The position numbers and the translations under genes are program-made. A stretch of 64,000 nucleotides of DNA from Yonghaparkia sp. Root332 (GTDB lineage Bacteria; Actinomycetota; Actinomycetes; Actinomycetales; Microbacteriaceae): positions 801,650 through 865,649 of the forward strand of contig NZ_LMCX01000001.1 of NCBI RefSeq assembly GCF_001425665.1, read 5' to 3'. Position 1 is the first letter of the stretch; each line of letters starts with the position of its first letter. The notes under the pieces are model-generated. The model was not told the origin of the DNA. It worked only from the letters and a program-made list of their open reading frames with translations, and did not search any database. Below, piece by piece: positions 1 to 8,903 of the stretch.

Positions 1-3000
1 GAGCACCGAGAGGATGCCCTCCTGCCGCTCGGTCGCGCCGGCGTCGGCCTCGAGGGCGGTCGGCTCGGCGAGGCTCAGAGGCGCGAGGTGCGGCAGGTGG
101 ATGCTCAGCCAGCCGTCGCTGCCCGGCAGCGACCCGCCGCCCGACCAGACGAGCTCGCCGCTCGCCATGAGCTCGTCGAGCCACGCGGGCGAGTAGTCGC
201 GCACGCGGCTCGGCAGCACGAGGGTCTCCCACGCCGAGGCCGGCAGCGCGACGCCCTGCAGCTGCTCGGCGGCCTGCAGCACGCCGTCGATGCCGCGCAG
301 CGCGCCGCCGCCCGTGCCGCCCCCGCGGCCGAGGTGCTGCCACGCGGGCAGGAAGCGGCCGAGCGCGCCCGCGCTCACGGGCTCGATCTCGGCCCGCAGG
401 GCGGCGAGGCTGCGGCTCCGGAGGCGGCGGAGCACCTCGGCGTCGACCCACTCGGTGCCGGAGGACCCGGGCCGGAACTCGCCCTCGATGACGCGTCGGT
501 CGCTCGCGAGCCGGCGCAGGGCATCCGTCACGACCGCGATGCCCAGCCCCAGCCGGTCGGCGACGTCGTGCGCCGTGAAGGGGCCGTGCGTGCGGGCGAA
601 GCGCGCGACGAGGTCGCCGAGCGGGTCGGGCACCGGATCGAGGAACGCGCTCGGCACGCCGTGGGGGATGGGCGTACCGAGAGCGTCGCGCAGGCGCGCG
701 GCGTCCTCCACCACGGCCCAGCGCTCGGCGCTCGCGCCGCCCGCGTCGCGCACGGCGAATCGGAAGACCCGGTTGGTGCGGGCGAGGGCGACGAGCCACT
801 CCTCGACGGTCGCGCCCTCGACCGCGCGCGCGGCGAGCTCGTCGACGGAGTGCGGGCCGAGGATGCGCAGGAGGTCGACGACGCCCTCGTCGTCCTTCGC
901 GCGGCGGTCGGGGGCGAGGCGCTGCAGCTCGGCCTCGGTCTGCGCGATGACCTCGGGGTCGAGGATCTCGCGGAGCTCGGCGCGGCCCAGCAGCTCGGCG
1001 AGGAGCGTCGAGTCGATGCTGAGGGCGGCCGCGCGGCGCTCGGCGAGCGGGCTGTCGCCCTCGTAGAGGAAGGCGGCGACGTAGCCGAACAGCAGCGACC
1101 GGGCGAAGGGCGAGGGGCTCGGGGTCTCGACCTCGATGATGCGCAGCTCGCGCTGGTCGATCGCCGTCGCGATCGCCGTGAGGCCCGGAAGGTCGTAGAC
1201 GTCGCTCAGCACCTCGCGGATCGTCTCGAGCACGATCGGGAAGCTCGGGAACTCGCGCGCGACCTCGAGCAGCTGGCTCGCGCGCTGGCGCTGCTGCCAC
1301 AGCGGCGAGCGCTGCGAGGGATTCCGGCGCGGCAGCAGGAGGGCGCGCTGCGCGCACTCGCGGAAGCGCGCGGCGAACACGGCCGAGCCGCCGACCTCGC
1401 TCGTCACGAGCGCGTCGAGCTCGGCCGGGTCGAAGAGGAACAGCTCGGCTCCCGGCGCCTCGGCCTCGGTGTCGGGCAGCCGCACGACCAGCCCATCGTC
1501 GGCCGCGATCGCCGCGCCGTCGAAGCCGTGCCGCTCGCGCAGCCGCGCCGAGATCGCGAGCGCCCAGGGCGCGTGCACGCCGAGCCCGAAGGGGGAGTGC
1601 AGGATGACGCGCCAGTCGCCGAGCTCGTCGCGGAACCGCTCGATCACGAGCGTCGAGTCGGTCGGCAGCTGGCCCGTCGCGGCGACCTGCTCGGCGAGCA
1701 GCGCGTCGAGGTTCATGACGGCCCGGTCGTCGAGACCGGCGGCGCGCAGGCGGTCGCGCCGGGCATCCGGCGAGGCGGCGGCGAGCTCGCGGGTCGTCGC
1801 GCCGAGCGCACGCCCGAGCTCGGCCGGGCGCCCGAGGCCGTCGCCCTTCCAGAACGGCACCTTGCCGGGCTGGCCGAACGCGGGGGTCACGACGACGCGG
1901 TCGTGCGTGATCTCCTCGATCCGCCAGCTCGTCGCGCCGAGCGCGAAGACGTCGCCGACGCGCGATTCGTAGACCATCTCCTCGTCGAGCTCGCCGACGC
2001 GGCGACCCGCTCCCTCGCCCGCCAGGAACACGCCGAAGAGCCCGCGATCGGGGATCGTGCCGCCGCTCGTCACCGCGAGCCGCTGCGCGCCGGGGCGGCC
2101 CGAGAGCTGGCCGCTCACGCGATCCCACACGATGCGGGGGCGCAGCTCGGCGAAGCGATCGCTCGGGTAGCGGCCGCTCAGCAGGTCGAGCACGGCCTCG
2201 TACGCCGAGCGCGGCAGGGTCGCGAACGGGGCGCTGCGGCGCACGGCGTCGAACCACTCGTCGATGTCGGCGGGCTCGAGGGCGACGTGCGCGACGGTCT
2301 GCTGGGCGAGCACGTCGAGCGGGTTGGCGGGCACGCTGAGCTGCTCGATCTGGCCCGAGAGCATCCGCTCGCTCGCGACCGTCGCGTGCAGGATGTCGGC
2401 GCGGTGCTTCGGCACGATGACGCCACGGCTGATCTCGCCCACCTGGTGACCGGCCCGGCCGAGGCGCTGCAGGCCGCTCGCGACGCTCGGCGGCGACTCG
2501 ACCTGGATGACCAGGTCGACCGCGCCCATATCGATGCCGAGCTCGAGGCTGCTCGTCGCGACGACGCAGCGCAGGCGGCCCGACTTCAGGGCGTCTTCGA
2601 TCTCGGCGCGCTGGTCTTTGCTGACCGAGCCGTGGTGGGCGCGCGCGAGCAGCTCCGCGCCCTCTCCGAGGCGTTCTGCGCAGATCTCGTTGAGCCGCGC
2701 CGTGAGCCGCTCGGCGAGCCGCCGCGAGTTCGCGAACACGATCGTCGAGCGGTTCGCGAGCACGCGGTCGACGATGTCCTCCTCGACGTGCGGCCAGATC
2801 GACGGGTTCGCCGCTCCGCCCGCGGCCGAGCCCTCGTCGTCGACGGGGCCGACGGGGGGCGGCTGCGTCATGTCGTCGACGGGCACGACGACGCGCAGGT
2901 CGAAGGTCTTCGCGGCGGGCGGCTGCACGATCGTCACGGGGCTGCGCCCGCCGAGGAACCGAGCGACCTCCTCGACCGGCCGCACCGTCGCCGACAGGCC

Positions 3001-3642
3001 GATGCGCTGCACGGGCGTCGCGAGCCTCGCGTCGAGCCGCTCGAGGCTCAGCGCGAGGTGCGCGCCGCGCTTCGTGCCGGCGACGGCGTGCACCTCGTCG
3101 ACGATGACGGTCGTGACGCTGTCGAGCGACTCGCGCGCGCTCGACGTGAGCATGAGGTAGAGGCTCTCGGGGGTCGTGATGAGGATGTCCGGGGGCGTCT
3201 TCTGCAGCGCCCGCCGCTCCGCCGACGGCGTGTCTCCCGATCGCACGCCCACCGTGATCGTCGGCGCCGGGTGCCCCAGCCGCGCCGCGGTCTGCGTCAC
3301 GCCGATGAGCGGCGAGCGCAGGTTGCGCTCCACGTCGACGCCGAGCGCCTTGAGGGGGGAGATGTAGAGGACGCGCGTGCGCCGCGGCTCGTCGGCTGCG
3401 GCTGCGGCTGTGCTGGCGGTGCCGGCGGCCGGCTCGGCGATGAGCCGATCGATCGACCAGAGGAACGCCGCGAGGGTCTTGCCCGAGCCGGTCGGTGCGA
3501 CGACGAGGGCGTGCTGGCCGCTCGAGATGGCCTCCCACGCGCCGAGCTGCGCGGGCGTCGGCTCGGGGAAGGCGCCGTCGAACCACGTGCGGGTCGCCGG
3601 TGCGAACCGGCCGAGCACGCGATCGAGGTCGGGGGAGGTCAT
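1..3642 (-). CDS. lhr: Lhr-family ATP-dependent DNA helicase (3' part missing)
   Basis: This is a superfamily 2 DNA helicase of the Lhr (large helicase-related) type, which acts in DNA repair. The frame stays open from an ATG at 3642 to the window edge, giving 1214 codons, so the C-terminus is missing; full Lhr proteins are about 1500 residues. Visible motifs, in order, are the Walker A APTGSGKT near residue 50, TTPESLYLML, the DEVH box in VIVDEVHAV, LSAT, then in the second RecA domain VATSSLELGIDMG and QRLGRAGH. A long winged-helix/Lhr core follows. The gene starts 45 bases downstream of the esterase stop on the same strand, so the two may be cotranscribed. The start has only a weak ribosome site. 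The family call is firm; the function is inferred from family. Confidence 0.93.
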   Translation of the reverse strand, partial: MTSPDLDRVLGRFAPATRTWFDGAFPEPTPAQLGAWEAISSGQHALVVAPTGSGKTLAAFLWSIDRLIAEPAAGTASTAAAAADEPRRTRVLYISPLKALGVDVERNLRSPLIGVTQTAARLGHPAPTITVGVRSGDTPSAERRALQKTPPDILITTPESLYLMLTSSARESLDSVTTVIVDEVHAVAGTKRGAHLALSLERLDARLATPVQRIGLSATVRPVEEVARFLGGRSPVTIVQPPAAKTFDLRVVVPVDDMTQPPPVGPVDDEGSAAGGAANPSIWPHVEEDIVDRVLANRSTIVFANSRRLAERLTARLNEICAERLGEGAELLARAHHGSVSKDQRAEIEDALKSGRLRCVVATSSLELGIDMGAVDLVIQVESPPSVASGLQRLGRAGHQVGEISRGVIVPKHRADILHATVASERMLSGQIEQLSVPANPLDVLAQQTVAHVALEPADIDEWFDAVRRSAPFATLPRSAYEAVLDLLSGRYPSDRFAELRPRIVWDRVSGQLSGRPGAQRLAVTSGGTIPDRGLFGVFLAGEGAGRRVGELDEEMVYESRVGDVFALGATSWRIEEITHDRVVVTPAFGQPGKVPFWKGDGLGRPAELGRALGATTRELAAASPDARRDRLRAAGLDDRAVMNLDALLAEQVAATGQLPTDSTLVIERFRDELGDWRVILHSPFGLGVHAPWALAISARLRERHGFDGAAIAADDGLVVRLPDTEAEAPGAELFLFDPAELDALVTSEVGGSAVFAARFRECAQRALLLPRRNPSQRSPLWQQRQRASQLLEVAREFPSFPIVLETIREVLSDVYDLPGLTAIATAIDQRELRIIEVETPSPSPFARSLLFGYVAAFLYEGDSPLAERRAAALSIDSTLLAELLGRAELREILDPEVIAQTEAELQRLAPDRRAKDDEGVVDLLRILGPHSVDELAARAVEGATVEEWLVALARTNRVFRFAVRDAGGASAERWAVVEDAARLRDALGTPIPHGVPSAFLDPVPDPLGDLVARFARTHGPFTAHDVADRLGLGIAVVTDALRRLASDRRVIEGEFRPGSSGTEWVDAEVLRRLRSRSLAALRAEIEPVSAGALGRFLPAWQHLGRGGGTGGGALRGIDGVLQAAEQLQGVALPASAWETLVLPSRVRDYSPAWLDELMASGELVWSGGGSLPGSDGWLSIHLPHLAPLSLAEPTALEADAGATERQEGILSVL

Positions 3643-3687
3643 CTGTTCATCATGCACGCGACGGCCGACAGCATCCCCGGCCGGTTC

Positions 3688-4335
3688 TCAGCCCGCAGTC
3701 GGGTCGGAGGGCGCGGCGTAGAACGGGCGCAGGAAGCCGAGGACGTCGCTGAGCTCGGCCTCGCTCACGGCGTGCCCGAGGCCCTCGTAGATGCGGTCGG
3801 TGACGGTCGCGTGGCGCGGAAGCCAGTCGTGGGTGTGCTCGATGAGGGCGGGCGCGATGACCTGGTCGAGGGTGCCGCGGCCCCAGAAGACGGGCGGCCT
3901 CTGGTCGAGCATCCGGTCGTCGGCGGGGGCGGGGCCGGGGACGACGAAGCCGGCGAGGCTCACGGCGAAGTCGAAGCGCTCGGGCGCGTGGCGCAGGAGC
4001 TGGATCGCCATCGACCCGCCCTGACTGAAGCCGAGCAGGCCGACGCTCGTCGCGGGCTGCCGGTCGAGCCAGTGCAGGATGCCGCGCGCGGCGGCGTCGG
4101 CCTGCGGGCCCCGGTCATCCGTGATGTCGTACCAGGCGTACCCGAGTCCGGAGCGCAGCGGGCCGCGCAGGCTCGCGATGACCGGCTGCAGCGGCAGGTA
4201 CTGCGAGAGGCCGAAGAGGTCGCCCTCGTGCGAGCCGTAGCCGTGCATCAGGACGAGCAGCGGGCGCTCGGCGCGCTCGTGCTCGGGGGCCGACCACATG
4301 ATCGCGGAGTCGTCGATGAGCTGCATCCCGGTCAT
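3688..4335 (-). CDS. Alpha/beta hydrolase (phospholipase/carboxylesterase family)
   Basis: A 215-residue serine hydrolase of the phospholipase/carboxylesterase (esterase D-like, PF02230) type, probably a cytoplasmic esterase. It shows the oxyanion-loop LMHGYG, the nucleophile elbow GFSQGGS, an acid in GTLDQVI and the catalytic His in GLGHAVSE. No signal peptide is seen. The frame is open further upstream, but that part overlaps the divergent DUF4916 gene. The ATG at 4335 (MTGMQL) or the ATG at 4326, which has GAGG at better spacing, is the likely start. Its only 52-base divergent gap to the next gene must hold both promoters. The natural substrate cannot be told from sequence. Confidence 0.85.
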   Translation of the reverse strand: MTGMQLIDDSAIMWSAPEHERAERPLLVLMHGYGSHEGDLFGLSQYLPLQPVIASLRGPLRSGLGYAWYDITDDRGPQADAAARGILHWLDRQPATSVGLLGFSQGGSMAIQLLRHAPERFDFAVSLAGFVVPGPAPADDRMLDQRPPVFWGRGTLDQVIAPALIEHTHDWLPRHATVTDRIYEGLGHAVSEAELSDVLGFLRPFYAAPSDPTAG

Positions 4336-4387
4336 GCCTCGAGTCAACACCACGGGGCTCCTCGCCCGCCTGGGGTAAGAATGAGGC

Positions 4388-4930
4388 ATGGCCAACACGC
4401 GCACGCCCGACCCCAACCCCGGATGGCTGTCGGACGACGAGCTCGAGCAGATCCGCCGTCGACTGCCGCTGCTGTACGTCGAGGCCGTGCCGGTGCGCGT
4501 CGACGGCATGGGGCAGGTGACCGAGGTGGGCGTGCTGCTGCGCGTCAATACCTCCGGGTCGATGACCCGCACCCTCGTCTCGGGCCGCGTCATGTACGGC
4601 GAGACGCTGCGCGACGCGCTCTTCCGACACCTCGAGAAGGATCTCGGGCCCATGGCGTTCCCGCAGCTGCCGGCGTCGCCGAACCCGTTCCACGTCGCCG
4701 AGTACTTCCCCCTGCCGGGCGTCTCGCGCTTCAGCGACGACCGCCAGCACGCGGTCGCCCTCGCCTACGTCGTCCCGGTGACGGGCACGTGCGACCCGCG
4801 GCAGGATGCCCTCGAGCTCACCTGGCTCACGCCCGAGGAGGCCGCGTCGGAGCGCGTCTCGGCCGAGATGGAGGGCGGCCGCGGGGTGCTGCTGCGGGCC
4901 GCGCTCGCCTCGGTGGGCGTGCTGCCGTAG
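4388..4930 (+). CDS. DUF4916 / Nudix-like hydrolase family protein
   Basis: A 180-residue protein that resembles actinobacterial DUF4916 proteins, which carry a Nudix fold. The segment from GRVMYGE to RHLEKDLG (about residues 76-97) matches the Nudix box GX5EX7REUXEEXGU in spacing. The catalytic REUXEE glutamates are mostly replaced (R-H-L-E-K-D), so pyrophosphohydrolase activity is doubtful. The C-terminal ELTWLTPEEA segment is typical of Nudix proteins. The ATG is preceded by TAAGAAT-GAGGC, so the transcript may have a very short leader. It is divergent from the esterase gene and convergent with the GNAT gene, 12 bases from that stop. Function unknown. Confidence 0.75.
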   Translation: MANTRTPDPNPGWLSDDELEQIRRRLPLLYVEAVPVRVDGMGQVTEVGVLLRVNTSGSMTRTLVSGRVMYGETLRDALFRHLEKDLGPMAFPQLPASPNPFHVAEYFPLPGVSRFSDDRQHAVALAYVVPVTGTCDPRQDALELTWLTPEEAASERVSAEMEGGRGVLLRAALASVGVLP

Positions 4931-4942
4931 AACTGTTGCGTC

Positions 4943-5476
4943 TCAGCGCACCATCCGCGAGCAGTGGGCGTCGTCCCAGGGCGCGTACGGATGCCCCAGG
5001 CCGTCGAGCGCGAACCCGTGCTTCTCGTAGAAGCGGCGCGCCCGCTCGTTCGCCGTGACGATCCACGCGTAGGCGGGTCGGTCACCGAGCACGCCGTCGA
5101 GCAGGCGCGCGCCGAGCCCGGAGCCGTGCGTGCTCGCGAGCGTGTAGAGCGAGTCGAGCTTCGTCGACCGCGGGGCCTCGGGATCGTCGCTCGGGGCGCT
5201 CCGCGCGAAGCCGACGAGCGCCGGCGACGTGCCGCTCGGCCCGGCTGACGGGTCGAGCAGCTCGGCGACGAGCGCCTTCGAGCCAGGAACGGTGGCGTCG
5301 GCCGAGCCCGCGGCGAGCATCCCGGCCCATTCGTCGGTGAGCGAGTCGGCGCTCGCCGCAGCGAGGAACCGCTCGCTCAGGACCCCGGCATAGGTCTCGA
5401 GCCAGCACTGCCGGTGCAGTAGGCCGAGCGCGGGAGCGTCGGCGACCGTCGCGGGGCGCATGCGGAACTCGAGCAC
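4943..5476 (-). CDS. GNAT family N-acetyltransferase (copy 1)
   Basis: A 177-residue GCN5-related acetyltransferase. The N-terminal strand-helix RPATVADAPALGLLH, the acetyl-CoA loop region HGSGLGARLLD (Q/RxxGxG/A type) and the C-terminal ERARRFYEKHGF are all diagnostic. The substrate is unknown. It looks like a tandem paralog of the GNAT gene at 5750-6238: both share RPATxxDAxALG, a CW-E-Y motif, and an ARxFYExxGF motif. A repeat element lies in the 273 bases between them. It is convergent with the DUF4916 gene. Confidence 0.88.
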   Translation of the reverse strand: MLEFRMRPATVADAPALGLLHRQCWLETYAGVLSERFLAAASADSLTDEWAGMLAAGSADATVPGSKALVAELLDPSAGPSGTSPALVGFARSAPSDDPEAPRSTKLDSLYTLASTHGSGLGARLLDGVLGDRPAYAWIVTANERARRFYEKHGFALDGLGHPYAPWDDAHCSRMVR

Positions 5477-5555
5477 CCCGAGAGCCTAGAACCCGCGGGC
5501 TCGGCGTTCCCTCGTGCTCCCACGCTCCGCCGACAGTCGGCCCGCCCCCTCCGCC

Positions 5556-5705
5556 CTACCGTTGTTGAGGAATGACGTAAATCGATTTCGACACTCCTCA
5601 ACAACGGTAGGAGGTGGGCCGAGGGCGATGGTCGGCAGCCGCGAGCCCGACTTCGGCGGCGCTCACGATGTGGAGGAGTGTCGAAATGCGATTACGTCAC
5701 TCCTC
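5556..5705. repeat. Inverted-repeat (REP-like) element pair
   Basis: The intergenic region holds a perfect 16-base inverted repeat, CTACCGTTGTTGAGGA at 5556-5571 and its complement at 5595-5610, around a 23-base loop. The inner 33-base unit (5567-5599) recurs in inverted orientation at 5673-5705 with about 28 of 33 positions identical. Both units run from GAGGA to TCCTC and hold GTGTCGAAAT and ACGTCA blocks. This arrangement fits a repetitive extragenic palindrome or miniature mobile element. The fold may also end transcription from the upstream GNAT gene. Copy number in the genome cannot be seen here. Confidence 0.7.
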
Positions 5706-5749
5706 TGCATCCTGAGCCTGTCGGCCGCGGACGCGCTCCCCGCGCGGGC

Positions 5750-6238
5750 TCAGCGCACCAGCCGGAGCTCGACGAGGTTCTCGAACCTCGGCAGCAGCTC
5801 AGTGGTTCCGTCGTGGGTGAATCCGTTGCGCTCGTAGAAGGCCCGCGCCCTCGGGTTGCGCTCGAGCACCCACAGCGACGCCGGCCGGTCGCCGATCGCC
5901 GCATCGAGGAGGCGCTGACCGAGTCCCGATCCGTAGGCGGATGCTCGGACGTAGATCGCGTACAGCTCGAGCGCGCGCGGCGGGGCCTCGCCGCGGCCCG
6001 GGCCCGCGCTCGAGAACCCGACGAGCTCTCCGTCCTCCTCGGCGAGGAGCACCACCCCGCCGTCGCTCGCGATGCGCGGGATCGTCGTCGCCCAGCGCTC
6101 GGCGCTCGACTCGGGCGTCGCGCTGCCGAAGAACTCGGCGCTCAGCAGCTCTCCGTACGCCTCGCGCCAGCACGCCATGTGCAGGCGGCCGAGCGCGTCG
6201 GCGTCGTCGGGGGTCGCGGGGCGGATCTCGGTCGTCAT
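5750..6238 (-). CDS. GNAT family N-acetyltransferase (copy 2)
   Basis: A 162-residue GCN5-related acetyltransferase, complete in one domain. It begins IRPATPDDADALGRLH, has the acetyl-CoA binding loop YGSGLGQRLLD and the C-terminal motif NPRARAFYERNGF. It lies downstream of the DEAD-box helicase gene on the same strand, with a 105-base gap holding a hairpin. It shares motifs throughout with the GNAT gene at 4943-5476, suggesting a local duplication followed by divergence. The substrate is not predictable; small-molecule or protein N-acetylation are both possible. Confidence 0.88.
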   Translation of the reverse strand: MTTEIRPATPDDADALGRLHMACWREAYGELLSAEFFGSATPESSAERWATTIPRIASDGGVVLLAEEDGELVGFSSAGPGRGEAPPRALELYAIYVRASAYGSGLGQRLLDAAIGDRPASLWVLERNPRARAFYERNGFTHDGTTELLPRFENLVELRLVR

Positions 6239-6285
6239 CCGACCACGCTAGAGGATTCGTCAGCACCCAGCGGATGTCGGCAACG

Positions 6286-6326
6286 CGAACGCGCCCGCCC
6301 CCGAGAACGGGAGACGCGCGCGTTCG
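6286..6326 (-). terminator. Hairpin downstream of the DEAD-box helicase gene
   Basis: Perfect 9-base arms CGAACGCGC (6286-6294) and GCGCGTTCG (6318-6326) enclose a C/G-rich loop. They lie just past the helicase stop in the direction of transcription. There is no T-tract, as is usual for this genome. Confidence 0.5.
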
Positions 6327-6343
6327 ATGCGTGGTGCGGCGGA

Positions 6344-7963
6344 CTACCGGCCGCGGCGCTGCCCGCCCGAGCTGTTCGAGCGGACGACCTGGCCGACGCG
6401 GATCCCGCCGGCACCGGAGCCCGAGCCGCCCGAGGGCGCCGACGCGCGGCGCGAGCCCTGGCGGGTGCGCGGCGCGGCGGGAGCATCGGTGTGGCGCACG
6501 GCATCGGAGCGGTGCGGGGCGGCGTCGGTGCGCGGGCGATCGGTGCGGACGCGAGCGCCCCCACCGGTCGACACGGCGCCGGAGGCCGTCGAACCGGCGG
6601 CGCCGGAGTGACCGCCGCGACGGCCGGAGCCCGAGCCCGAAGCCGAGCCCGAGCGGCCCGACTCGGAGCGGCCCGCTCCCGAGCCCTCGCGGGTCGAGCG
6701 CTTGCGCTGCGCGTTGGCGCCCTGCGAGCGGCCCCCGCCCTGGACGGGCGGACGCAGCACGGCCGGGAGCGCGTCGGCGGCGACGCGGGGCGCGACGTCG
6801 CCGATGAGGCGCGTCACGGCATCCGAGCCCGCGGTCACCTGCTGCGGCTGCACCGAGATCGCGGCCTTCTTCAGCAGCGCGGCGGTGTCGCGACGCTGCT
6901 CGGGCAGCACGAGGGTGACGACGTCGCCCTCGGCGCCGGCGCGGGCGGTGCGGCCCGAGCGGTGCAGGTACGCCTTGTGCTCCATGGGCGGGTCGACGTG
7001 GATGACGAGCTCGATGTCGTCGACGTGCACGCCGCGGGCGGCGACGTCGGTCGCGACGAGCACGCGCACGCTGCCGTCGCCGAACGCGGCGAGGTTGCGG
7101 TCACGGGCCGGCTGCGAGAGGTTGCCGTGCAGGTCGACGGCGGGGATCCCCTCGGCCGTGAGCGCCTTCGCGAGCTTCTTGGCCTGGTGCTTGGTGCGCA
7201 TGAAGAGGATGCGGCGGCCGCTTCCCGACGCGAGCGCCGAAACGAGGCGCTTCTTCTCGTCCACGCCCGAGACCTCGAACACGTGGTGGGTCATCGCGGC
7301 GACGGGCGAGTTGGCCTCGTCGACCGAGTGCGTGGCCGGGTTGTGCAGGAACTGCTTGACGAGCTTGTCCACGCCGTTGTCGAGCGTCGCGCTGAACAGC
7401 AGGCGCTGGCCGTCGGAGGGCGTCGCCTTCATGATGCGCGTGACGCCGGGCAGGAAGCCGAGGTCGGCCATGTGGTCGGCCTCGTCGAGCACGGTGATCT
7501 CGACGGCGTCGAGCGAGACGAACTTCTGCTGCATGAGATCCTCGAGGCGGCCGGGGCACGCGACGATGATGTCGACGCCGGCGCGCAGCGCGCTGACCTG
7601 GCGGCTCTGCGAGACGCCGCCGAAGATCGTGGTCGTCGTGAGGCCGTACGCCTTGGCGAGCGGCTCGAGCACGGCGTTGATCTGCGTCGCGAGCTCGCGC
7701 GTCGGGGCGAGGACCATGCCGAGCGGGCGGCCCGGGCGGCGGGGTCCGCCGGCGAGGCGCGTGCCGAGGCGCGCGATCATCGGGATCGAGAAGGCCAGGG
7801 TCTTGCCCGAGCCCGTCTTGCCGCGGCCGAGCACGTCGCGCCCGTTCAGGGTGTCGGGCAGGGTGTCGACCTGGATGGGGAACGCCTCGGTCTTGCCCTG
7901 AGCGGTCAGGACCTCGACGAGGGGGTACGGCACGCCGAGCGCGCTGAAGGTGGTTTCGGTCAT
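6344..7963 (-). CDS. DEAD-box ATP-dependent RNA helicase
   Basis: A 539-residue DEAD-box RNA helicase of the RhlE/DeaD group, which remodels RNA in ribosome assembly, RNA decay or cold adaptation. Motifs in order are the Q-motif region FPIQ, Walker A GKTGSGKT, PTRELATQ, the DEAD box in VLDEADHMADLG, FSAT, and HRSGRTARAG in the second RecA domain. The last 130 or so residues form a disordered tail rich in Gly, Ser and Arg, probably an RNA-binding extension. I chose the ATG at 7963 because GAAAGG lies 10 bases upstream; a start seven codons earlier is possible. The 286 bases upstream hold no gene and may be a long leader, as seen for many cold-induced helicases, but no clear promoter was found. 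Confidence 0.93.
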   Translation of the reverse strand: MTETTFSALGVPYPLVEVLTAQGKTEAFPIQVDTLPDTLNGRDVLGRGKTGSGKTLAFSIPMIARLGTRLAGGPRRPGRPLGMVLAPTRELATQINAVLEPLAKAYGLTTTTIFGGVSQSRQVSALRAGVDIIVACPGRLEDLMQQKFVSLDAVEITVLDEADHMADLGFLPGVTRIMKATPSDGQRLLFSATLDNGVDKLVKQFLHNPATHSVDEANSPVAAMTHHVFEVSGVDEKKRLVSALASGSGRRILFMRTKHQAKKLAKALTAEGIPAVDLHGNLSQPARDRNLAAFGDGSVRVLVATDVAARGVHVDDIELVIHVDPPMEHKAYLHRSGRTARAGAEGDVVTLVLPEQRRDTAALLKKAAISVQPQQVTAGSDAVTRLIGDVAPRVAADALPAVLRPPVQGGGRSQGANAQRKRSTREGSGAGRSESGRSGSASGSGSGRRGGHSGAAGSTASGAVSTGGGARVRTDRPRTDAAPHRSDAVRHTDAPAAPRTRQGSRRASAPSGGSGSGAGGIRVGQVVRSNSSGGQRRGR

Positions 7964-8249
7964 GGGGTGGTGCCTTTCGAGCATGCGCGATTCCCGGCAT
8001 CCGCGACCGAGCGGTCAGGATGCGGAGCGCGCGCCATGGGCGCACGCAGTCGGGAATCGAAGTGGCGACGGCGGCAGTGGCCGACATCGTTCGCCGTGAG
8101 AAAGTATCGAACCGCGGTGCGCGAGTCGGTGCGCGAGGTGCGGGATGAGTAAGCGTTCTACGACGCAGGCTGACCATCAATGGCCGTGCCTATGCCTCAA
8201 CCGTAGCAGGTCGGTCTGTCGGGCCTCTCGCGGCGCCGCGGAAGCCGCG

Positions 8250-8903
8250 CTACGCGAGCACCGCCCGCCCGTCCCCGTAGCGCTCGCCGACCGGGATCTC
8301 CACGTCGACGACGTTGCCCGCCGGCGCGAGCGGGCACGCCCACGCGGGGTCGTACGCGCACGAGGGGTTGTAGGCGAAGTTGAAGTCGATCACGAGAGAC
8401 CCGGGCTCGCGCCCCGGCCCGAGGTCGGCGCCCTTGACGGTGTCCAGGAGGTAGCGTCCGCCGCCGTAGGTGCCGCCCTCGGCGCGCGAGAGCGCGTCGC
8501 GGACGGGCACGAACAGCCCGCCACCGTACGACCGCAGCCGCCACACGTCGAGCGGGCCCACGCCGGGCACGTCGACGACCCCGATGCGCTCGAAGGGCAC
8601 GACCCCGTCGGTGCCGGTCGGCACGTCGAGCGACGCGGGAGGAGCATCCGCGATCACGCACTCGAACCGCCACGCGCGGTCGTAGGGCTTCACGCGCAGC
8701 CCGGTGAAGCGCTCGCGATCGGCGGGCAGCAGCGGCGAGGCGGGGTGCTCGAGGAAGAGGCGGTCGCGCTCGCGACGCCACACGTCGTGGGCGGCCTCGA
8801 GATCGGTCGCGCGCCGCACCTTCTCGTAGAGGCGGAAGACCGCGCGGCGCCAGCTCACCGTGTCGAGCGCGACGCCGGCGGCCGAGAGCGTGCCGGCGCT
8901 CAC
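8250..8903 (-). CDS. DUF1684 domain-containing protein
   Basis: A 217-residue protein of the DUF1684 family. Typical features are the N-terminal WRRAVFRLYEKVR and VWRRERDRLFLEHPASPLLP, and the C-terminal GGGRYLLDTVKGAD, FNFAYNPSCAYD and ACPLAPAGN, near residues 150-200. The biochemical role of this family is not established. The start is a GTG that overlaps the stop of the upstream SRPBCC gene in a GTGA, so translation of the two is coupled. No signal peptide or membrane segment is seen. The co-transcription suggests a shared process with the SRPBCC protein, which is an inference. Confidence 0.85.
   Translation of the reverse strand: MSAGTLSAAGVALDTVSWRRAVFRLYEKVRRATDLEAAHDVWRRERDRLFLEHPASPLLPADRERFTGLRVKPYDRAWRFECVIADAPPASLDVPTGTDGVVPFERIGVVDVPGVGPLDVWRLRSYGGGLFVPVRDALSRAEGGTYGGGRYLLDTVKGADLGPGREPGSLVIDFNFAYNPSCAYDPAWACPLAPAGNVVDVEIPVGERYGDGRAVLA

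Noticed and set aside
88..5058. A 1656-codon open frame on the plus strand
   Set aside because: It is the shadow of the Lhr helicase and other genes; its translation is low-complexity Arg/Ala/Glu with no motifs and crosses several real genes.
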